DNA from: JAVJSD01 sp040219575 | GTDB lineage: Bacteria; Planctomycetota; Planctomycetia; Pirellulales; Pirellulaceae | Assembly (NCBI GenBank): GCA_040219575.1 | Contig: JAVJSD010000042.1 | Coordinates: forward strand, 78,298 to 142,297 | DNA: 64,000 bases | Reading direction: 5' to 3' | In this document: positions 10,379 to 19,305 of the stretch, piece after piece | Position numbering within the stretch: the first letter of the stretch is position 1 | Layout: every line of letters starts with the position of its first letter | Notes under the pieces: generated by a model | The model's database searches: none | Told to the model about the DNA's origin: nothing | The model's input: only the letters and a program-made list of their open reading frames with translations | Position numbers and translations under genes: made by a program

Positions 10379-12985
10379 TCAATCCTCGACCTGCACCTCG
10401 ATCTCGGCTTCGACCGCGGCCTGCAACTCCAGCACCGCCGTCCGCAGCGGTTCATAGATGGGGATTTCCTGCCCCACGATGTCGAACGTGACCACCAGTG
10501 TGTAGCGGGCCACCGCATCCGGATCACGGCTCCATCCCTGATGGCCGCGAACCGCGATGCAGAAGTCCTCGGGAAGGGCGTTCGATTTGACGATCGCCCA
10601 ATCCTTCTGAACGGTGCCGACGTTGCGTCGAATTTCGCGAATCGTTCCCCAGTTGCTGCGGGATTCGATGGTCCAGCCGATGGCGCCGGGACTTTTCGGC
10701 GGATCAGCGTCCCGTTTGACGGCGCGATCGCGAAAGTCGGAGAACGGCTCTCCGCGGCCGTTGCTGATCCAGTCGAGCCACGTCGCGAGATAGCCCTGCG
10801 GAGTACGGCGGGTTCGGCGCGGGGCGGCGGCGTACGAGAGCGTGACCTCGATGCGGACGTCGTAGTCCTCCCCTGGCGCGCGGAGCATCGCCGGAATCGG
10901 CACCTGATAGATGTGGCAGTCGCCGGGGCCGAGCGGCTGCTCCTGATGCGTGATGAACGTCGTCCGAAAGTCGGTATTGGTCGTGGCCCGCTCGATGTCG
11001 GGGATCCCGAACCCGATTCGCCGTAGCAGGTTTGCCTGTTCTTCGGCGCTCAACTCTGTCGACCACTCCGGCCAGCGCGCCGATTGAACGATCAATGCCC
11101 GGTAGAGCAGACAGGACCCGTCGGGCAGGATTGACTGCAGACGAGCGGCAATCCTCGTGACCTTGGGAGCCGCATACGACGTACCGACCTCGTCGCGATC
11201 AAACGCCGGTCCGCCGTGCATCGTCGACCGCACGAGTTCGGGATAGCAGTCTCGGCCGACCGTCGGCGTGTCCACGGTCGGCGGATTGCCGCCGCTGACG
11301 AGAGAGTCGCCACCATACTCGACGACCTCCGGCTTGATCGAATCCCAGATGCCGAGCCCAGCTCGGCTGAAGGCGGACGGCTGCCCGTTGTCGGACGCCA
11401 GACTTCGCCAGCCGCTGCCTTCAAAGGAGCCGTACGCGACGGAGCCGACCGTGACGGCCTGCAGGCTCTGCGCGGGGTTCGCGACTCGGCAGGTGCTTTC
11501 CGCAAGATACGTGGGATATGGCTTCCCGCTGGCAAGATGTTCGGCGATTCCGGGCCGGGGAGCCGGCCGAGACGACTTCAGGTTGCCGCAGCTTTGAATG
11601 ACGAGAACGTCGTAATCATTGCTGAGCAGATCGATCTCGGCCGCCCACGCAGACATGTGCCGGGTGCGGCAGGGCGCATCGGCATTGATGGAGTGATTGA
11701 AAATCCGCGTGCGGCGTTTCCCTTCGTGGTAGCGTTTGACGACTTCCCGCAACACCGCCGGCGGGAACATCGTATCGGGCATCCGGCAGCTATGGTCGAG
11801 GACGCGCGCGTTCTGCACCCACCATTCCAGCGGCACTTCGCCCGACTTCGGAAGGACTTCGCCGTGCAGCACGGCGCCGGCGATGCGCGTGCCATGCCCG
11901 CCAGGAGGGACGTAGTCGGCCACATCGGAATCCGAGACATCGGGGAGGAAACAATGCGAGGTTTCCTTGTCGATGCCCGGTTCGACCAGGAAGTGTTCCT
12001 CCTGAATGCCGCTGTCGATGACGCAGACGGCGGGAGCAGCGGGATCGGGCGACAGGAGTTCGAGCCGTGCCTGGGCCGCCTTGAGATCGCGGGCAAGCTG
12101 CTGCGGCGTTTCGATGTCGTCCGGTTCCGCGACCTCGAAGATGTGGGGATAATTGAGGACTAGGTCCTTGAGGCCCGCGCCTGAAATCCTCAGCCGCAGC
12201 GTAAAGCTGTCCGGTAGCGACAGGGCTTCGGCGTGGACGTCATCCACGTCCATCAGAATTTCGGCCTGATGGAAATCGAGAATTTCGCGGACTCCCTGGA
12301 GTCGCTGGTCCTTCAGCGCGTCCCACTTCTCATAGGCTTCAAGGCGGCTATTTGACCACTCGTTCTCCTTGCGAGCCCACGTTTCGTCTTTCCACCGCGG
12401 ATTCCGCTTCGGCTTGTTCTGAATCTCCCACGTGCCAACGCAGGCGATGCTCACCTCGCAAATGTACTGGCCATCGTCAGCGATGGACGTCCACTCCTGA
12501 AACAGAACGTCCGTGAGGACCAGCTTCAGACGCTCTTCCTGCGTCAAGTCCTCGCGGACTTCGTGAATTTTCGCCACGTTGGCGGAGCCGCTGACCGTAC
12601 CGATGAAGTCGGTCAGCTTCTGCTGAAACAGCGTCAGATCGACGTCTTCGGACGCGACAATGACGAAACCATCCTCCTGTTCCGAGACAATCTCGAACTC
12701 AAACTGCCGGCGCAAGTCGTCCAGGTCGAGTGATGTGTCGATCTTCAGCAGCAGCGGGATGCCAGTGATGGAAGGCAGTCCGTTTTGCACGCGGACCTGC
12801 TGGCGAGTCTGCCAATCGGCGGAAACGTTGGATGAGTGGCTGCGCAATCCGCCGGCATGGGATGTCCGATTGGTCTTGTTGATAACGGTCGTCGGGTCTT
12901 CCGCCTGGGGGGCCTGCGGAAAACGAGCCGGGCCATGCTCCCGAAGGGCGAGCGGGAGGTATTCGAACTGGTGAGTTGCGGGCAT
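10379..12985 (-). CDS. ietS: Subtilisin-like (S8) serine protease, IetS-type, 868 aa
   Basis: The catalytic domain occupies about residues 315-620. The triad is Asp324 in CVIDSG, His364 in GGHGT and Ser603 in GTSYAAP; the oxyanion-hole Asn is Asn468 in SCGN. There is no signal peptide or classical propeptide, so the enzyme should act in the cytoplasm. The first 300 residues are a non-catalytic module with mixed charge and a Trp/Lys-rich segment (about 185-225); the last 250 form a C-terminal module with a beta-rich end (EVQVED). The start lies three bases after the stop of the AAA+ ATPase gene, so the two are translationally coupled. An AAA+ ATPase plus cytoplasmic subtilase with this order and size is the IetA/IetS pair, listed among anti-phage systems and first described for plasmid stability. 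The substrate is unknown. Family assignment is from architecture, not from a search. Confidence 0.8.
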   Translation of the reverse strand: MPATHQFEYLPLALREHGPARFPQAPQAEDPTTVINKTNRTSHAGGLRSHSSNVSADWQTRQQVRVQNGLPSITGIPLLLKIDTSLDLDDLRRQFEFEIVSEQEDGFVIVASEDVDLTLFQQKLTDFIGTVSGSANVAKIHEVREDLTQEERLKLVLTDVLFQEWTSIADDGQYICEVSIACVGTWEIQNKPKRNPRWKDETWARKENEWSNSRLEAYEKWDALKDQRLQGVREILDFHQAEILMDVDDVHAEALSLPDSFTLRLRISGAGLKDLVLNYPHIFEVAEPDDIETPQQLARDLKAAQARLELLSPDPAAPAVCVIDSGIQEEHFLVEPGIDKETSHCFLPDVSDSDVADYVPPGGHGTRIAGAVLHGEVLPKSGEVPLEWWVQNARVLDHSCRMPDTMFPPAVLREVVKRYHEGKRRTRIFNHSINADAPCRTRHMSAWAAEIDLLSNDYDVLVIQSCGNLKSSRPAPRPGIAEHLASGKPYPTYLAESTCRVANPAQSLQAVTVGSVAYGSFEGSGWRSLASDNGQPSAFSRAGLGIWDSIKPEVVEYGGDSLVSGGNPPTVDTPTVGRDCYPELVRSTMHGGPAFDRDEVGTSYAAPKVTRIAARLQSILPDGSCLLYRALIVQSARWPEWSTELSAEEQANLLRRIGFGIPDIERATTNTDFRTTFITHQEQPLGPGDCHIYQVPIPAMLRAPGEDYDVRIEVTLSYAAAPRRTRRTPQGYLATWLDWISNGRGEPFSDFRDRAVKRDADPPKSPGAIGWTIESRSNWGTIREIRRNVGTVQKDWAIVKSNALPEDFCIAVRGHQGWSRDPDAVARYTLVVTFDIVGQEIPIYEPLRTAVLELQAAVEAEIEVQVED

Positions 12986-12988
12986 GGG

Positions 12989-13996
12989 TCAGTCGGGATT
13001 CCTCTCGCCGTTGCCGTGTCTGATTTCGCTGACGGCCTTGAGCAGCAAAGTTTCCGTCACGATCTTTTCACCGCAGAGAACTGCCATCTTAGCTGCGTCC
13101 CGCGCGGCTTTGACCGCCATCGCCGCGGAGGCGCCACCAAGCTCATCGACGACGACACGCCAGTTGATTCGGTCGGACAACCTGACCGAGGACAAGGTCA
13201 AGCGCAAGAGCTTTTCGATTTCTTCGGGGCCCGGCAGCGGCACCTGGAAGACGTCGTCGAACCGCCGAAACAGCGCCGTGTCGAGCGAGGCTTCGATGTT
13301 CGTCGTGGCGACCAGCAAGCCGGGGGCGTCGTATTCCTCCATCAGTTGCAGCAGCGAATTGACGATCCGCGAGGCCTCGCCGATATCCTTGGTAGCCGTC
13401 CGGGAACGGGCGATGAAATCGCATTCGTCCAGCAGCAGGACGCACGGCCGCTCCCCCGCCGCCTCGAACACGGACCGCAGGTTGGCCGCGGACTCGCCGA
13501 AGTACGACGAGAGGAGCGCATCAAAGCGCACCTTGAGCAGCGGCAACCCCGTGTTCCACGCCAGCCGTTTGGCTCCGAGCGACTTGCCACAGCCGGGCGG
13601 GCCGTAGAGGAGAATCGTTTTCCGGTTTCGCAAGCCGTACGCTCCCAACCGCTCGCGGGCGGCGTATTCGCGTTCGATCCGAGCGAATCTCTCTTCGACG
13701 CCCACTGGCAGCACCATGTGGTGCTCCAAAGCGTCCCGCGGAATCACGGTGGCGAGGAGTTCGCGATTTCGACGGCTGAGGGGAAGCTCCTTAAGACTCC
13801 GTTCGCTGTCGGTCGAAGGTCGTGCGGCACTCTTCTTCGGCCGGGGCTGACTCAAGATGGTTTCGAGCTGGTCGGCGAGCCGCATGTGTCCGCTCTTCCG
13901 CTCCGACTCGACCACCTTGTGCGCCAGCCGTTCCAGGTCGCGCTGCGACCCGTTGGCAATCGCCCGGACGATCCGTTTGATGATGTCAGCGTTCAT
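12989..13996 (-). CDS. ietA: AAA+ ATPase, IetA-type, 335 aa
   Basis: Classical AAA ATPase. An N-terminal helical region (1-70) precedes the ATPase core. Walker A is GPPGCGKS (132-139), the aromatic pore loop is SSYFGES (163-169), Walker B is LLLDECD (187-193), sensor 1 is ATTN with Asn233, and the arginine fingers are in FRRFDD (Arg244, Arg245). The pore loop suggests that it threads protein substrates. The gene starts 11 bases inside the upstream HTH gene and its TGA is separated from the subtilase ATG by only three bases. Together this implies a stoichiometric complex in which the ATPase feeds or activates the protease, which is inference from the IetAS context. Confidence 0.85.
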   Translation of the reverse strand: MNADIIKRIVRAIANGSQRDLERLAHKVVESERKSGHMRLADQLETILSQPRPKKSAARPSTDSERSLKELPLSRRNRELLATVIPRDALEHHMVLPVGVEERFARIEREYAARERLGAYGLRNRKTILLYGPPGCGKSLGAKRLAWNTGLPLLKVRFDALLSSYFGESAANLRSVFEAAGERPCVLLLDECDFIARSRTATKDIGEASRIVNSLLQLMEEYDAPGLLVATTNIEASLDTALFRRFDDVFQVPLPGPEEIEKLLRLTLSSVRLSDRINWRVVVDELGGASAAMAVKAARDAAKMAVLCGEKIVTETLLLKAVSEIRHGNGERNPD

Positions 13997-14285
13997 GGGC
14001 GTCGGCCCTTTCGCGTGCGTGGTGCTTCATTGCCGGCCATTCGCCAGTTCGCGCCGACGAGACACGGCGGCCGTCTCCGTCGAGAACGTAGCTCCAGCCT
14101 TCGGACTGCTTCTCCGATCGGATCTGGTGGCCGCGTTCCTTCAGGGCGCTGATCGCTCGCGACACGGTGGGGACGGAGACGCCCAGTTCTTCGGCAATCA
14201 TCGGAGTCGAGTACCCACCCGCCCGGACCAAGCCCAGGACGGCCTCCAACCGTCTCTCGATCTCCAGCGAACGTTTGTAGAGCAT
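13986..14285 (-). CDS. Small helix-turn-helix regulator heading the ATPase/subtilase operon, 99 aa
   Basis: Residues about 14-60 (VLGLVRAGGYSTPMIAEELG then VSVPTVSRAISALKERG) form a winged-helix HTH of the HTH_11/MarR-like kind, with recognition helix VPTVSRAISAL. A short wing (RSEKQSEGWSYVLD) follows. I chose the ATG at 14283-14285 because AGAGGAG lies seven bases upstream; the open frame extends 42 codons further without support. The TGA at 13986-13988 overlaps the ATPase start by 11 bases. It is probably an autoregulator of the operon, or a third, sensing component. A 17-bp inverted repeat lies in its leader. Confidence 0.75.
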   Translation of the reverse strand: MLYKRSLEIERRLEAVLGLVRAGGYSTPMIAEELGVSVPTVSRAISALKERGHQIRSEKQSEGWSYVLDGDGRRVSSARTGEWPAMKHHARERADAHER

Positions 14286-14307
14286 CGCGGTGCTCCTCTC
14301 ATCGTCT

Positions 14308-14365
14308 CTATCGGCTTCTGATAGACTTACTGATGAATCTTCTCGTTGAAGAGACAGCCCGTCAA
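14308..14365 (-). promoter_or_regulatory. Possible promoter and operator of the HTH-ATPase-subtilase operon
   Basis: On the minus strand, TTGACG (14365-14360), a 17-bp spacer and the weak -10 GAAGAT (14342-14337) place a start about 45 bases before the HTH gene. Between it and the gene lies CTATC-AGAAGCC-GATAG (14308-14324), an inverted repeat with 5-bp arms that could be the HTH protein's operator. Confidence 0.3.
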
Positions 14366-14956
14366 TGGCTTGCATCGCAGACTCTGGAACAGCCCCGAAC
14401 GCCTGTGGCAAATCAAGGCTGGGACTTGATGGAAGCGATCTTTCTTCATGAGATCGCCGACTACAGCAGGCCCTCCAAGACCATGTGGGCGGTCCTCTCT
14501 AGTTCGCCGCGTCACGTAGCCTGCTCGCTAATTAAAGTGCCTGGGTTGATCCCTATGAGGCTCGTACCGCACCTCTGCAACCTGCTTCGGTCCGACACAC
14601 CGATGCAGGTTGCACGCATCGCCGGCGAAGGCGTCGCGGCACGCGGTCCGTCTTGTCGAGGATGGCTTTGTACGGCGTCTCGAGCAGGCCTGTGCTGGCG
14701 ATTTCCGTCGCGGGAGGCGCGGGTTGATTTGCGGCGATGGGAGCGCGATGGACGATCGTGTCGGGCAGGTTTCCAGGCGGCCAATCAACTCGTAGGGCAA
14801 TCTTCCAGGCGGCTAGTCCTCCTCGGCGACCTCGTCTCTTTAGTGATTTGCGACGCCCGCCCGCCCGCCGGCAGTGAGCCCTGAGCACAATTTGAGATTT
14901 GGGCCGCGCCGCGACGAGTCACATTTTCTACATTTCGGGGCCCACTTGGCATTCCA
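14366..14956. other. Gene-free stretch with degenerate palindromic repeats
   Basis: A plus-strand open frame from 14333 lacks a ribosome binding site and any domain and was rejected. Two worn copies of the GGCAGGTTTCCAGGCGGCC repeat lie at 14762-14818. Nothing else is recognised. Confidence 0.4.
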
Positions 14957-15820
14957 TCAATTGAGCATCCACTTGCGTTCTCGTTCAATGTCCAGCATAT
15001 ACGGCTCCAGCACCGCTTCGCGCCGGTGCGCTTTGGCGGACGATTTCGTCAGAAACTTGGCGAGCCGCTGGTAGGGCACGTCGGCGCGAAGGAACCAAAC
15101 CTCGCCGTCGGCGAAGGCGACGTGAAATCCTTGGGGGAAGTTTCCGCCGATTCTCCGGCCGGATTTCGCCTTGAGCAACTCTTCAACCTCCTCGACGTCC
15201 ACGTCGCCCGGCTCCATCCAGTGGACGTCGGTTTGGCTCACCTCGACCAGGACGATCTGATCCGGCTCCAGGCTTGCGAGGGTTTGGACGACGGCATCGT
15301 CAAACGCGGTTCCGGGGCCGACGACCGCCATGACATTCGTCTCGAAGCAGCTCCGGCCACTCCACTCGCTACCAATGCAAAAGGCGCCCCCTACATCACA
15401 GTTTGATGCCAGTTGGGCGTTGGGCGCGGCGTTCCAATGTCGACGGTAGTCAGCCTCATGCTGCATCGCGGTTGTGTGGCTCCAGGCAACGAGAAACCGC
15501 CAACTGGAAAGCGGGGTATCGGCCGAGTCCCTGACGACGGATTTGGGAAGTCTGCCAAGTTTGGCGTCCCATTCGGCGAGGCCATACAGCGCCCAGTGGA
15601 AGCCTTGCGCCGTGTTGTACTCGGCCTTCGCAGCGTTGACCCTGTGCACGTAGCGCCAGGCGCCGAAGCCTATCGCGCAGACGGTCGTCGCCACAAATAA
15701 CATCGACAGGCCGTAGCGGCGGCGACGCCAGGATCCAAGGAACATCGTGGGCAGCACGCTTGATGTGATGTTGCCACGAAGTCTCGCGACTTCGGCTACG
15801 TTCAATTGTGTCGGTCGCAT
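14957..15820 (-). CDS. Membrane-anchored protein with a DUF1559-like C-terminus, 287 aa
   Basis: A basic start and one membrane helix (about 38-55, YGLSMLFVATTVCAIGFGAW) precede an exported domain. The C-terminal part reads VVGPGTAFDD, then QIVLVEVSQTDVHWMEPGDVDVEEV, and ends with HVAFADGEVWFLR. This is the arrangement of planctomycete DUF1559 (SBP_bac_10-like, prepilin-associated) proteins, where a (V/T)LVVEV-HWMEP motif is followed by a FADGSVRFL strand. The typical N-terminal prepilin cleavage site is not obvious. Planctomycetes have dozens of such paralogues of unknown role. GCGGAAG lies seven bases before the ATG; a shorter start at MFLGSWRRRR is possible. Confidence 0.65.
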   Translation of the reverse strand: MRPTQLNVAEVARLRGNITSSVLPTMFLGSWRRRRYGLSMLFVATTVCAIGFGAWRYVHRVNAAKAEYNTAQGFHWALYGLAEWDAKLGRLPKSVVRDSADTPLSSWRFLVAWSHTTAMQHEADYRRHWNAAPNAQLASNCDVGGAFCIGSEWSGRSCFETNVMAVVGPGTAFDDAVVQTLASLEPDQIVLVEVSQTDVHWMEPGDVDVEEVEELLKAKSGRRIGGNFPQGFHVAFADGEVWFLRADVPYQRLAKFLTKSSAKAHRREAVLEPYMLDIERERKWMLN

Positions 15821-16101
15821 GGCGACTTCCGCAACATTCTGGCGGATTTTTTCCTGAGCCGAACGTCCGCTGGCGGCGGCGGTTGCTGTGCTTCCTTGCT
15901 GGCGCTGCGGGCTCGGGCGTGTGGGGTGAGCCGCTGGCGTCGGCAGGGGAGTTCGGGCGGGCGATTTTGGGCGTGTGGCGGTTTGGGGGGCGGCGGCGGT
16001 TGGGGAATCGGCGCTTGCGCGTTGCGGGGGCGGAGCATTGTCCGCAGAATGGGTGGGTCAGGTCGCCGCACCGAGATGAACCCTTCCGAGAGAGATACCC
16101 G

Positions 16102-17856
16102 ATGTTCAAGACGTTTTGCCCGCTGTTGCTCACGGTCGTCTGCGCCGCGCTGGCCGGCGGCGAGGAGGTTCATTCGCATCCGCCGCTGAGGCCGTTGCCG
16201 CAGGCTTCGCAGCGACCGCTGGCCAAGGGGCCGGCGCGGTTTGTCGATCCGGCCAAGGGCGGCGATGAAAACGACGGATCCGAGCAGATGCCCTGGCGGT
16301 CGATCGGACATGCGCTGGCGCAGATCGACGCCGGCGACACGCTCTATCTGCGCGGCGGCACCTACTACGAGCACGTCTATTGCAGCGTGGCGGGGACCGA
16401 AAAGAAGCCGATCACCATTCGCGCCTATCCCGGCGAACTGGCGGTGATCGACGGGGCGTTTCGCGAGTTCTTCGAGAAGCCGGCCGCCGCCTGGGAGCCG
16501 GTCGGCGACGGCGCGGCGGGCGAGTACCGCTCGACGAGCGTCTTCAAGAACCTGCGGAACATTCATGGCCGGTTCGGCGATTCGATGATCGGCCTGCAGG
16601 TGTATTACCACCTCGACGACCTGCGCGGCGAGCGGTATGTGGGGCCGGGCATCTGGTACGACCAGGCCAGCGGCCGCATTCACTGCCGGCTGGCGCATTA
16701 CGAAACCTCGGGACTGGTGCGGGCCCGCACGCCACTGACGCTCAAGCATCTGCCGCATCGGCTGCACGAGTTGCAAAGCTACCGGGGCGAAACCGACCCG
16801 CGGAAGCTGCCGCTGATCGTCGCCCCGTTTCATTCGGTTCCGCTGCTGGTCGATCGCGCGCAGCACGTTCGCTTTCAGGATCTGGTCGTCCGCGGCGGCG
16901 GGTACGAGGCGGTCGACATGCGGCATGGCGTGCACCTCGAGCTGGACAACGTGACGATCTACGCGGCGGCCTACGGGCTGAAGGCCCGCAACACCGGGCC
17001 GATGAAGCTGCACAATTCGGCGATCTACGGCAGCGTGCCGCCCTGGAGCACGCGGGGAGAGACGTCGTTGATGGAGCGGCCCTGGGAGTCGAAGGGGAGA
17101 AACCTCACGCGGCTCAACACGCACGCGCTGATCATACCGGCCGCCGGCGACGAGTATTCGGTCTACTACTTTCCCTACAACCACCTGTGGGAGATTTCGT
17201 ACTGCGAGTTCGCCGATGCGCACGACGGCGTTTACATGGGCGACATCGACGGCCTGAAGTTCCACCACAACTACCTGCACAACTTCCAGGACGACGGCAT
17301 TTATCTTTCCAGCTTCCGCACGCTGTACTACCCGCAGCATGGGCCGCGGCAGTTTTATCAGAACGTGGTGAGCGGCTGCATCATGGCGTTCGCCTTCGGC
17401 GGCGACGCCCGACCGAGCACCGAGGTGCACGTGCTGCGCAATGTGCTCGACGCCGCGGCGGCGGTCTCCGATCACGGCAGCCCTCCCTGGGAGAGCATGC
17501 GCTGGTATCACAACACGATTCTGGCCGACCCCCGCAATTTGTTTCGGGTGCGGACCAAGGCGCCGGGGCAGAAGTGGGAGGTCTTCAACAATCTCGTGCT
17601 GTTGGGGAAGACCACCGAGGGCGCGCCGCAGGAAGGGGGCGCGTGGGGCGGCAATTTCGCGGGCGATCCCCCCTTCGCCACGGCCAACGACTTTCGCCTG
17701 CCGCCGGGCAGCCCGGCCATCGACGCCGGCGTCGCGCTTCCCAAGGACTGGTTCGATCCGCTGCGAGACGACGAGCAGGGCAAGGCCGACGCCGGCGCGC
17801 TGCCCGTCGGCGCGGGGCGGCTGCAAGTCGGACGCGGCGGGCGGTTGGAGTTTTGA
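16102..17856 (+). CDS. Secreted right-handed parallel beta-helix protein, 584 aa
   Basis: A signal peptide (MFKTFCPLLLTVVCAALAGG) leads into a pectate-lyase-like beta-helix. PARFVDPAKGGDENDGSEQM is the usual opening of DUF1565/right-handed-helix proteins, followed by repeated coil signatures such as VDGAFREFF, HVRFQDLVVRGGGYEAVDM and LEISYCEFADAHDGVYMGDI. The C-terminus ends with FRLPPGSPAIDAGV and DAGALPVG, the standard end of these proteins. Such folds bind or cleave polysaccharides. No lyase catalytic residues could be picked by eye, so enzymatic activity is not claimed. The start is the ATG after a GAGAGATACCC ribosome binding site. The next gene begins 29 bp downstream, so they may form an operon. 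Confidence 0.8.
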   Translation: MFKTFCPLLLTVVCAALAGGEEVHSHPPLRPLPQASQRPLAKGPARFVDPAKGGDENDGSEQMPWRSIGHALAQIDAGDTLYLRGGTYYEHVYCSVAGTEKKPITIRAYPGELAVIDGAFREFFEKPAAAWEPVGDGAAGEYRSTSVFKNLRNIHGRFGDSMIGLQVYYHLDDLRGERYVGPGIWYDQASGRIHCRLAHYETSGLVRARTPLTLKHLPHRLHELQSYRGETDPRKLPLIVAPFHSVPLLVDRAQHVRFQDLVVRGGGYEAVDMRHGVHLELDNVTIYAAAYGLKARNTGPMKLHNSAIYGSVPPWSTRGETSLMERPWESKGRNLTRLNTHALIIPAAGDEYSVYYFPYNHLWEISYCEFADAHDGVYMGDIDGLKFHHNYLHNFQDDGIYLSSFRTLYYPQHGPRQFYQNVVSGCIMAFAFGGDARPSTEVHVLRNVLDAAAAVSDHGSPPWESMRWYHNTILADPRNLFRVRTKAPGQKWEVFNNLVLLGKTTEGAPQEGGAWGGNFAGDPPFATANDFRLPPGSPAIDAGVALPKDWFDPLRDDEQGKADAGALPVGAGRLQVGRGGRLEF

Positions 17857-17885
17857 CTGGTTCTCGATCAAAAAGGTTGACGAAC

Positions 17886-18953
17886 ATGCGCCATCCCAAT
17901 CGGAACGACGGCCGCCTTTCGCGACGCGATGTCTTGCGCGGGCTTGCCGCCGTCGCGGCGACCACGGCGCTGCCGACGATGCCCGCCGGGGCGCAACCGG
18001 CGGATACGGGCGGCTCTGGCGATAACAGCGACGGCGACGCGAATGCGCGGCGGCGGGCGCTCTCCAAGGGACTGCAATGGCTGGAGCAGAAGCAGCACGA
18101 CGACGGCGGTTTCGAGGGAGGCAAATACGGTTTCGACCCGGCGGTCACGGCGCTCGCCGGGCAAGCGTTTCTGGCGGAGGGAAGCACGCCCGGCCGAGGT
18201 GAATACGGCGATGCGCTGGCGCGGTGCGTCGCGCAGGTGACGTCGGCCGCCGGCGAGAGCGGATACATCACCGTCCGTCACGAGGGCCGGGCCTCGACCA
18301 TGTACAGCCACGGTTACGCCACGAACTTTCTGGCCGCCGCCTATCGGGCGTCGATGCGCGATCCGCTCCGCGGGCCGGTCGAGCGAAGCGTCAAACTGCT
18401 GGCCGACGTGCAGAGCGACGAGGGGGGCTGGCGGTATTCGCCCAGCAAGGCGGCGGGGGCCGACGTCTCGGTGACGGCTTGCCAGTTGCTGGCGCTGGTG
18501 AGCGCGGATCGGTCGGGCATCGACGTGCCGCCGGAAACGATCGACCGGGCCGTCGCCTACCTGACGTCGTGTCAGGTGGAAGACGGCGGGTTCTGCTACG
18601 TGCGCGGCCGCGGCGGCAGCGCGCTGCCGCGCTCGGCGGCGGCGTTGGCGGCGCTCGAAGCGGCGGGCCGTTCGATGCATGAGGTGCTGCAGCGCGGCCG
18701 CGACTATCTCGACGCCCACCGCCCCACGCCCGACGAGGCGCTGCGCCAGCCGCACCAGTTCTACTGGGCCTATTTCGCCTCGCAGGCGATGTGCCGCCAG
18801 GCGAACAAGAGCCACACGGCTTGGCGACGGCTGTTGGACGGGGCGTTATTCTCGTCGCAGGGGGCCGACGGATCATGGAACGACGGCGCCATCGGCCCCG
18901 CCTACGCCACCGCGATCGCCTGCTACGTGCTGGGCCAAACTTCGCCGGAATAG
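17886..18953 (+). CDS. Tat-exported prenyltransferase/squalene-cyclase-fold repeat protein, 355 aa
   Basis: The N-terminus LSRRDVLRGLAAVAATTALP is a twin-arginine signal. The mature part contains repeated alpha/alpha-barrel motifs: QKQHDDGGFEGGKYG, QSDEGGWRYSP, QVEDGGFCYVR and QGADGSWND, each resembling the QW motifs of squalene-hopene cyclases. The DXDD catalytic motif of real cyclases is absent, so it is likely a non-cyclase member. Planctomycetes carry many such proteins with unknown function. It lies 29 bp behind the beta-helix gene and before a convergent tRNA gene. Confidence 0.8.
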   Translation: MRHPNRNDGRLSRRDVLRGLAAVAATTALPTMPAGAQPADTGGSGDNSDGDANARRRALSKGLQWLEQKQHDDGGFEGGKYGFDPAVTALAGQAFLAEGSTPGRGEYGDALARCVAQVTSAAGESGYITVRHEGRASTMYSHGYATNFLAAAYRASMRDPLRGPVERSVKLLADVQSDEGGWRYSPSKAAGADVSVTACQLLALVSADRSGIDVPPETIDRAVAYLTSCQVEDGGFCYVRGRGGSALPRSAAALAALEAAGRSMHEVLQRGRDYLDAHRPTPDEALRQPHQFYWAYFASQAMCRQANKSHTAWRRLLDGALFSSQGADGSWNDGAIGPAYATAIACYVLGQTSPE

Positions 18954-18984
18954 CGCTATTGGCGAAGCGAGCACGAAGTCACAA

Positions 18985-19014
18985 GAAAAGCAAAAAGCCC
19001 GGCGAAACCGGGCC
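18985..19014 (-). terminator. Intrinsic terminator of tRNA-Glu
   Basis: On the minus strand GCCCGG (19013-19008) pairs with CCGGGC (19002-18997) around a five-base loop, then TTTTTG and CTTTTC. It sits 50 bp after the tRNA 3' end and 38 bp past the convergent stop codon. Confidence 0.8.
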
Positions 19015-19063
19015 AATCCGCGTGCCGCCGCGAAAGGCTGCGATGCAGTGCACGCGGGCAGAG

Positions 19064-19136
19064 TACCCCCTAGGGGAGTCGAACCCCTGTTTTCGGACTG
19101 AGAATCCGACGTCCTGGGCCACTAGACGAAGGGGGC
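19064..19136 (-). tRNA. tRNA-Glu (anticodon CUC)
   Basis: A 73-base cloverleaf on the minus strand. The acceptor arm pairs GCCCCCT with AGGGGGT (one G-U at position 1-72), discriminator A. The anticodon stem TCGGA/TCCGA encloses the loop TTCTCAG, giving anticodon CUC for GAG codons. The T arm is AGGGGTTCGACTCCCCT. CCA is not encoded. A clear terminator follows, so it is a single-gene transcript. Confidence 0.95.
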
Positions 19137-19305
19137 GTACTGGGTGACTATCGGCAACTTGCTGCCGGAATCTTGTATTTTCCCCACGCGGAGGCGGTTG
19201 TCAACGGGCGGTCGCGCGGTTGGAGGGACATGGCGAATTGCGGCGCGGTTCGGGGCCCTTTCTTGTTGTGACGGCCGCTTGCGACGGCTTTTCCCTTTTG
19301 TGCAT

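Noticed and set aside
14333..14884. 183-residue plus-strand frame
   Set aside because: No domain, no ribosome binding site, runs through degenerate palindromic repeats.
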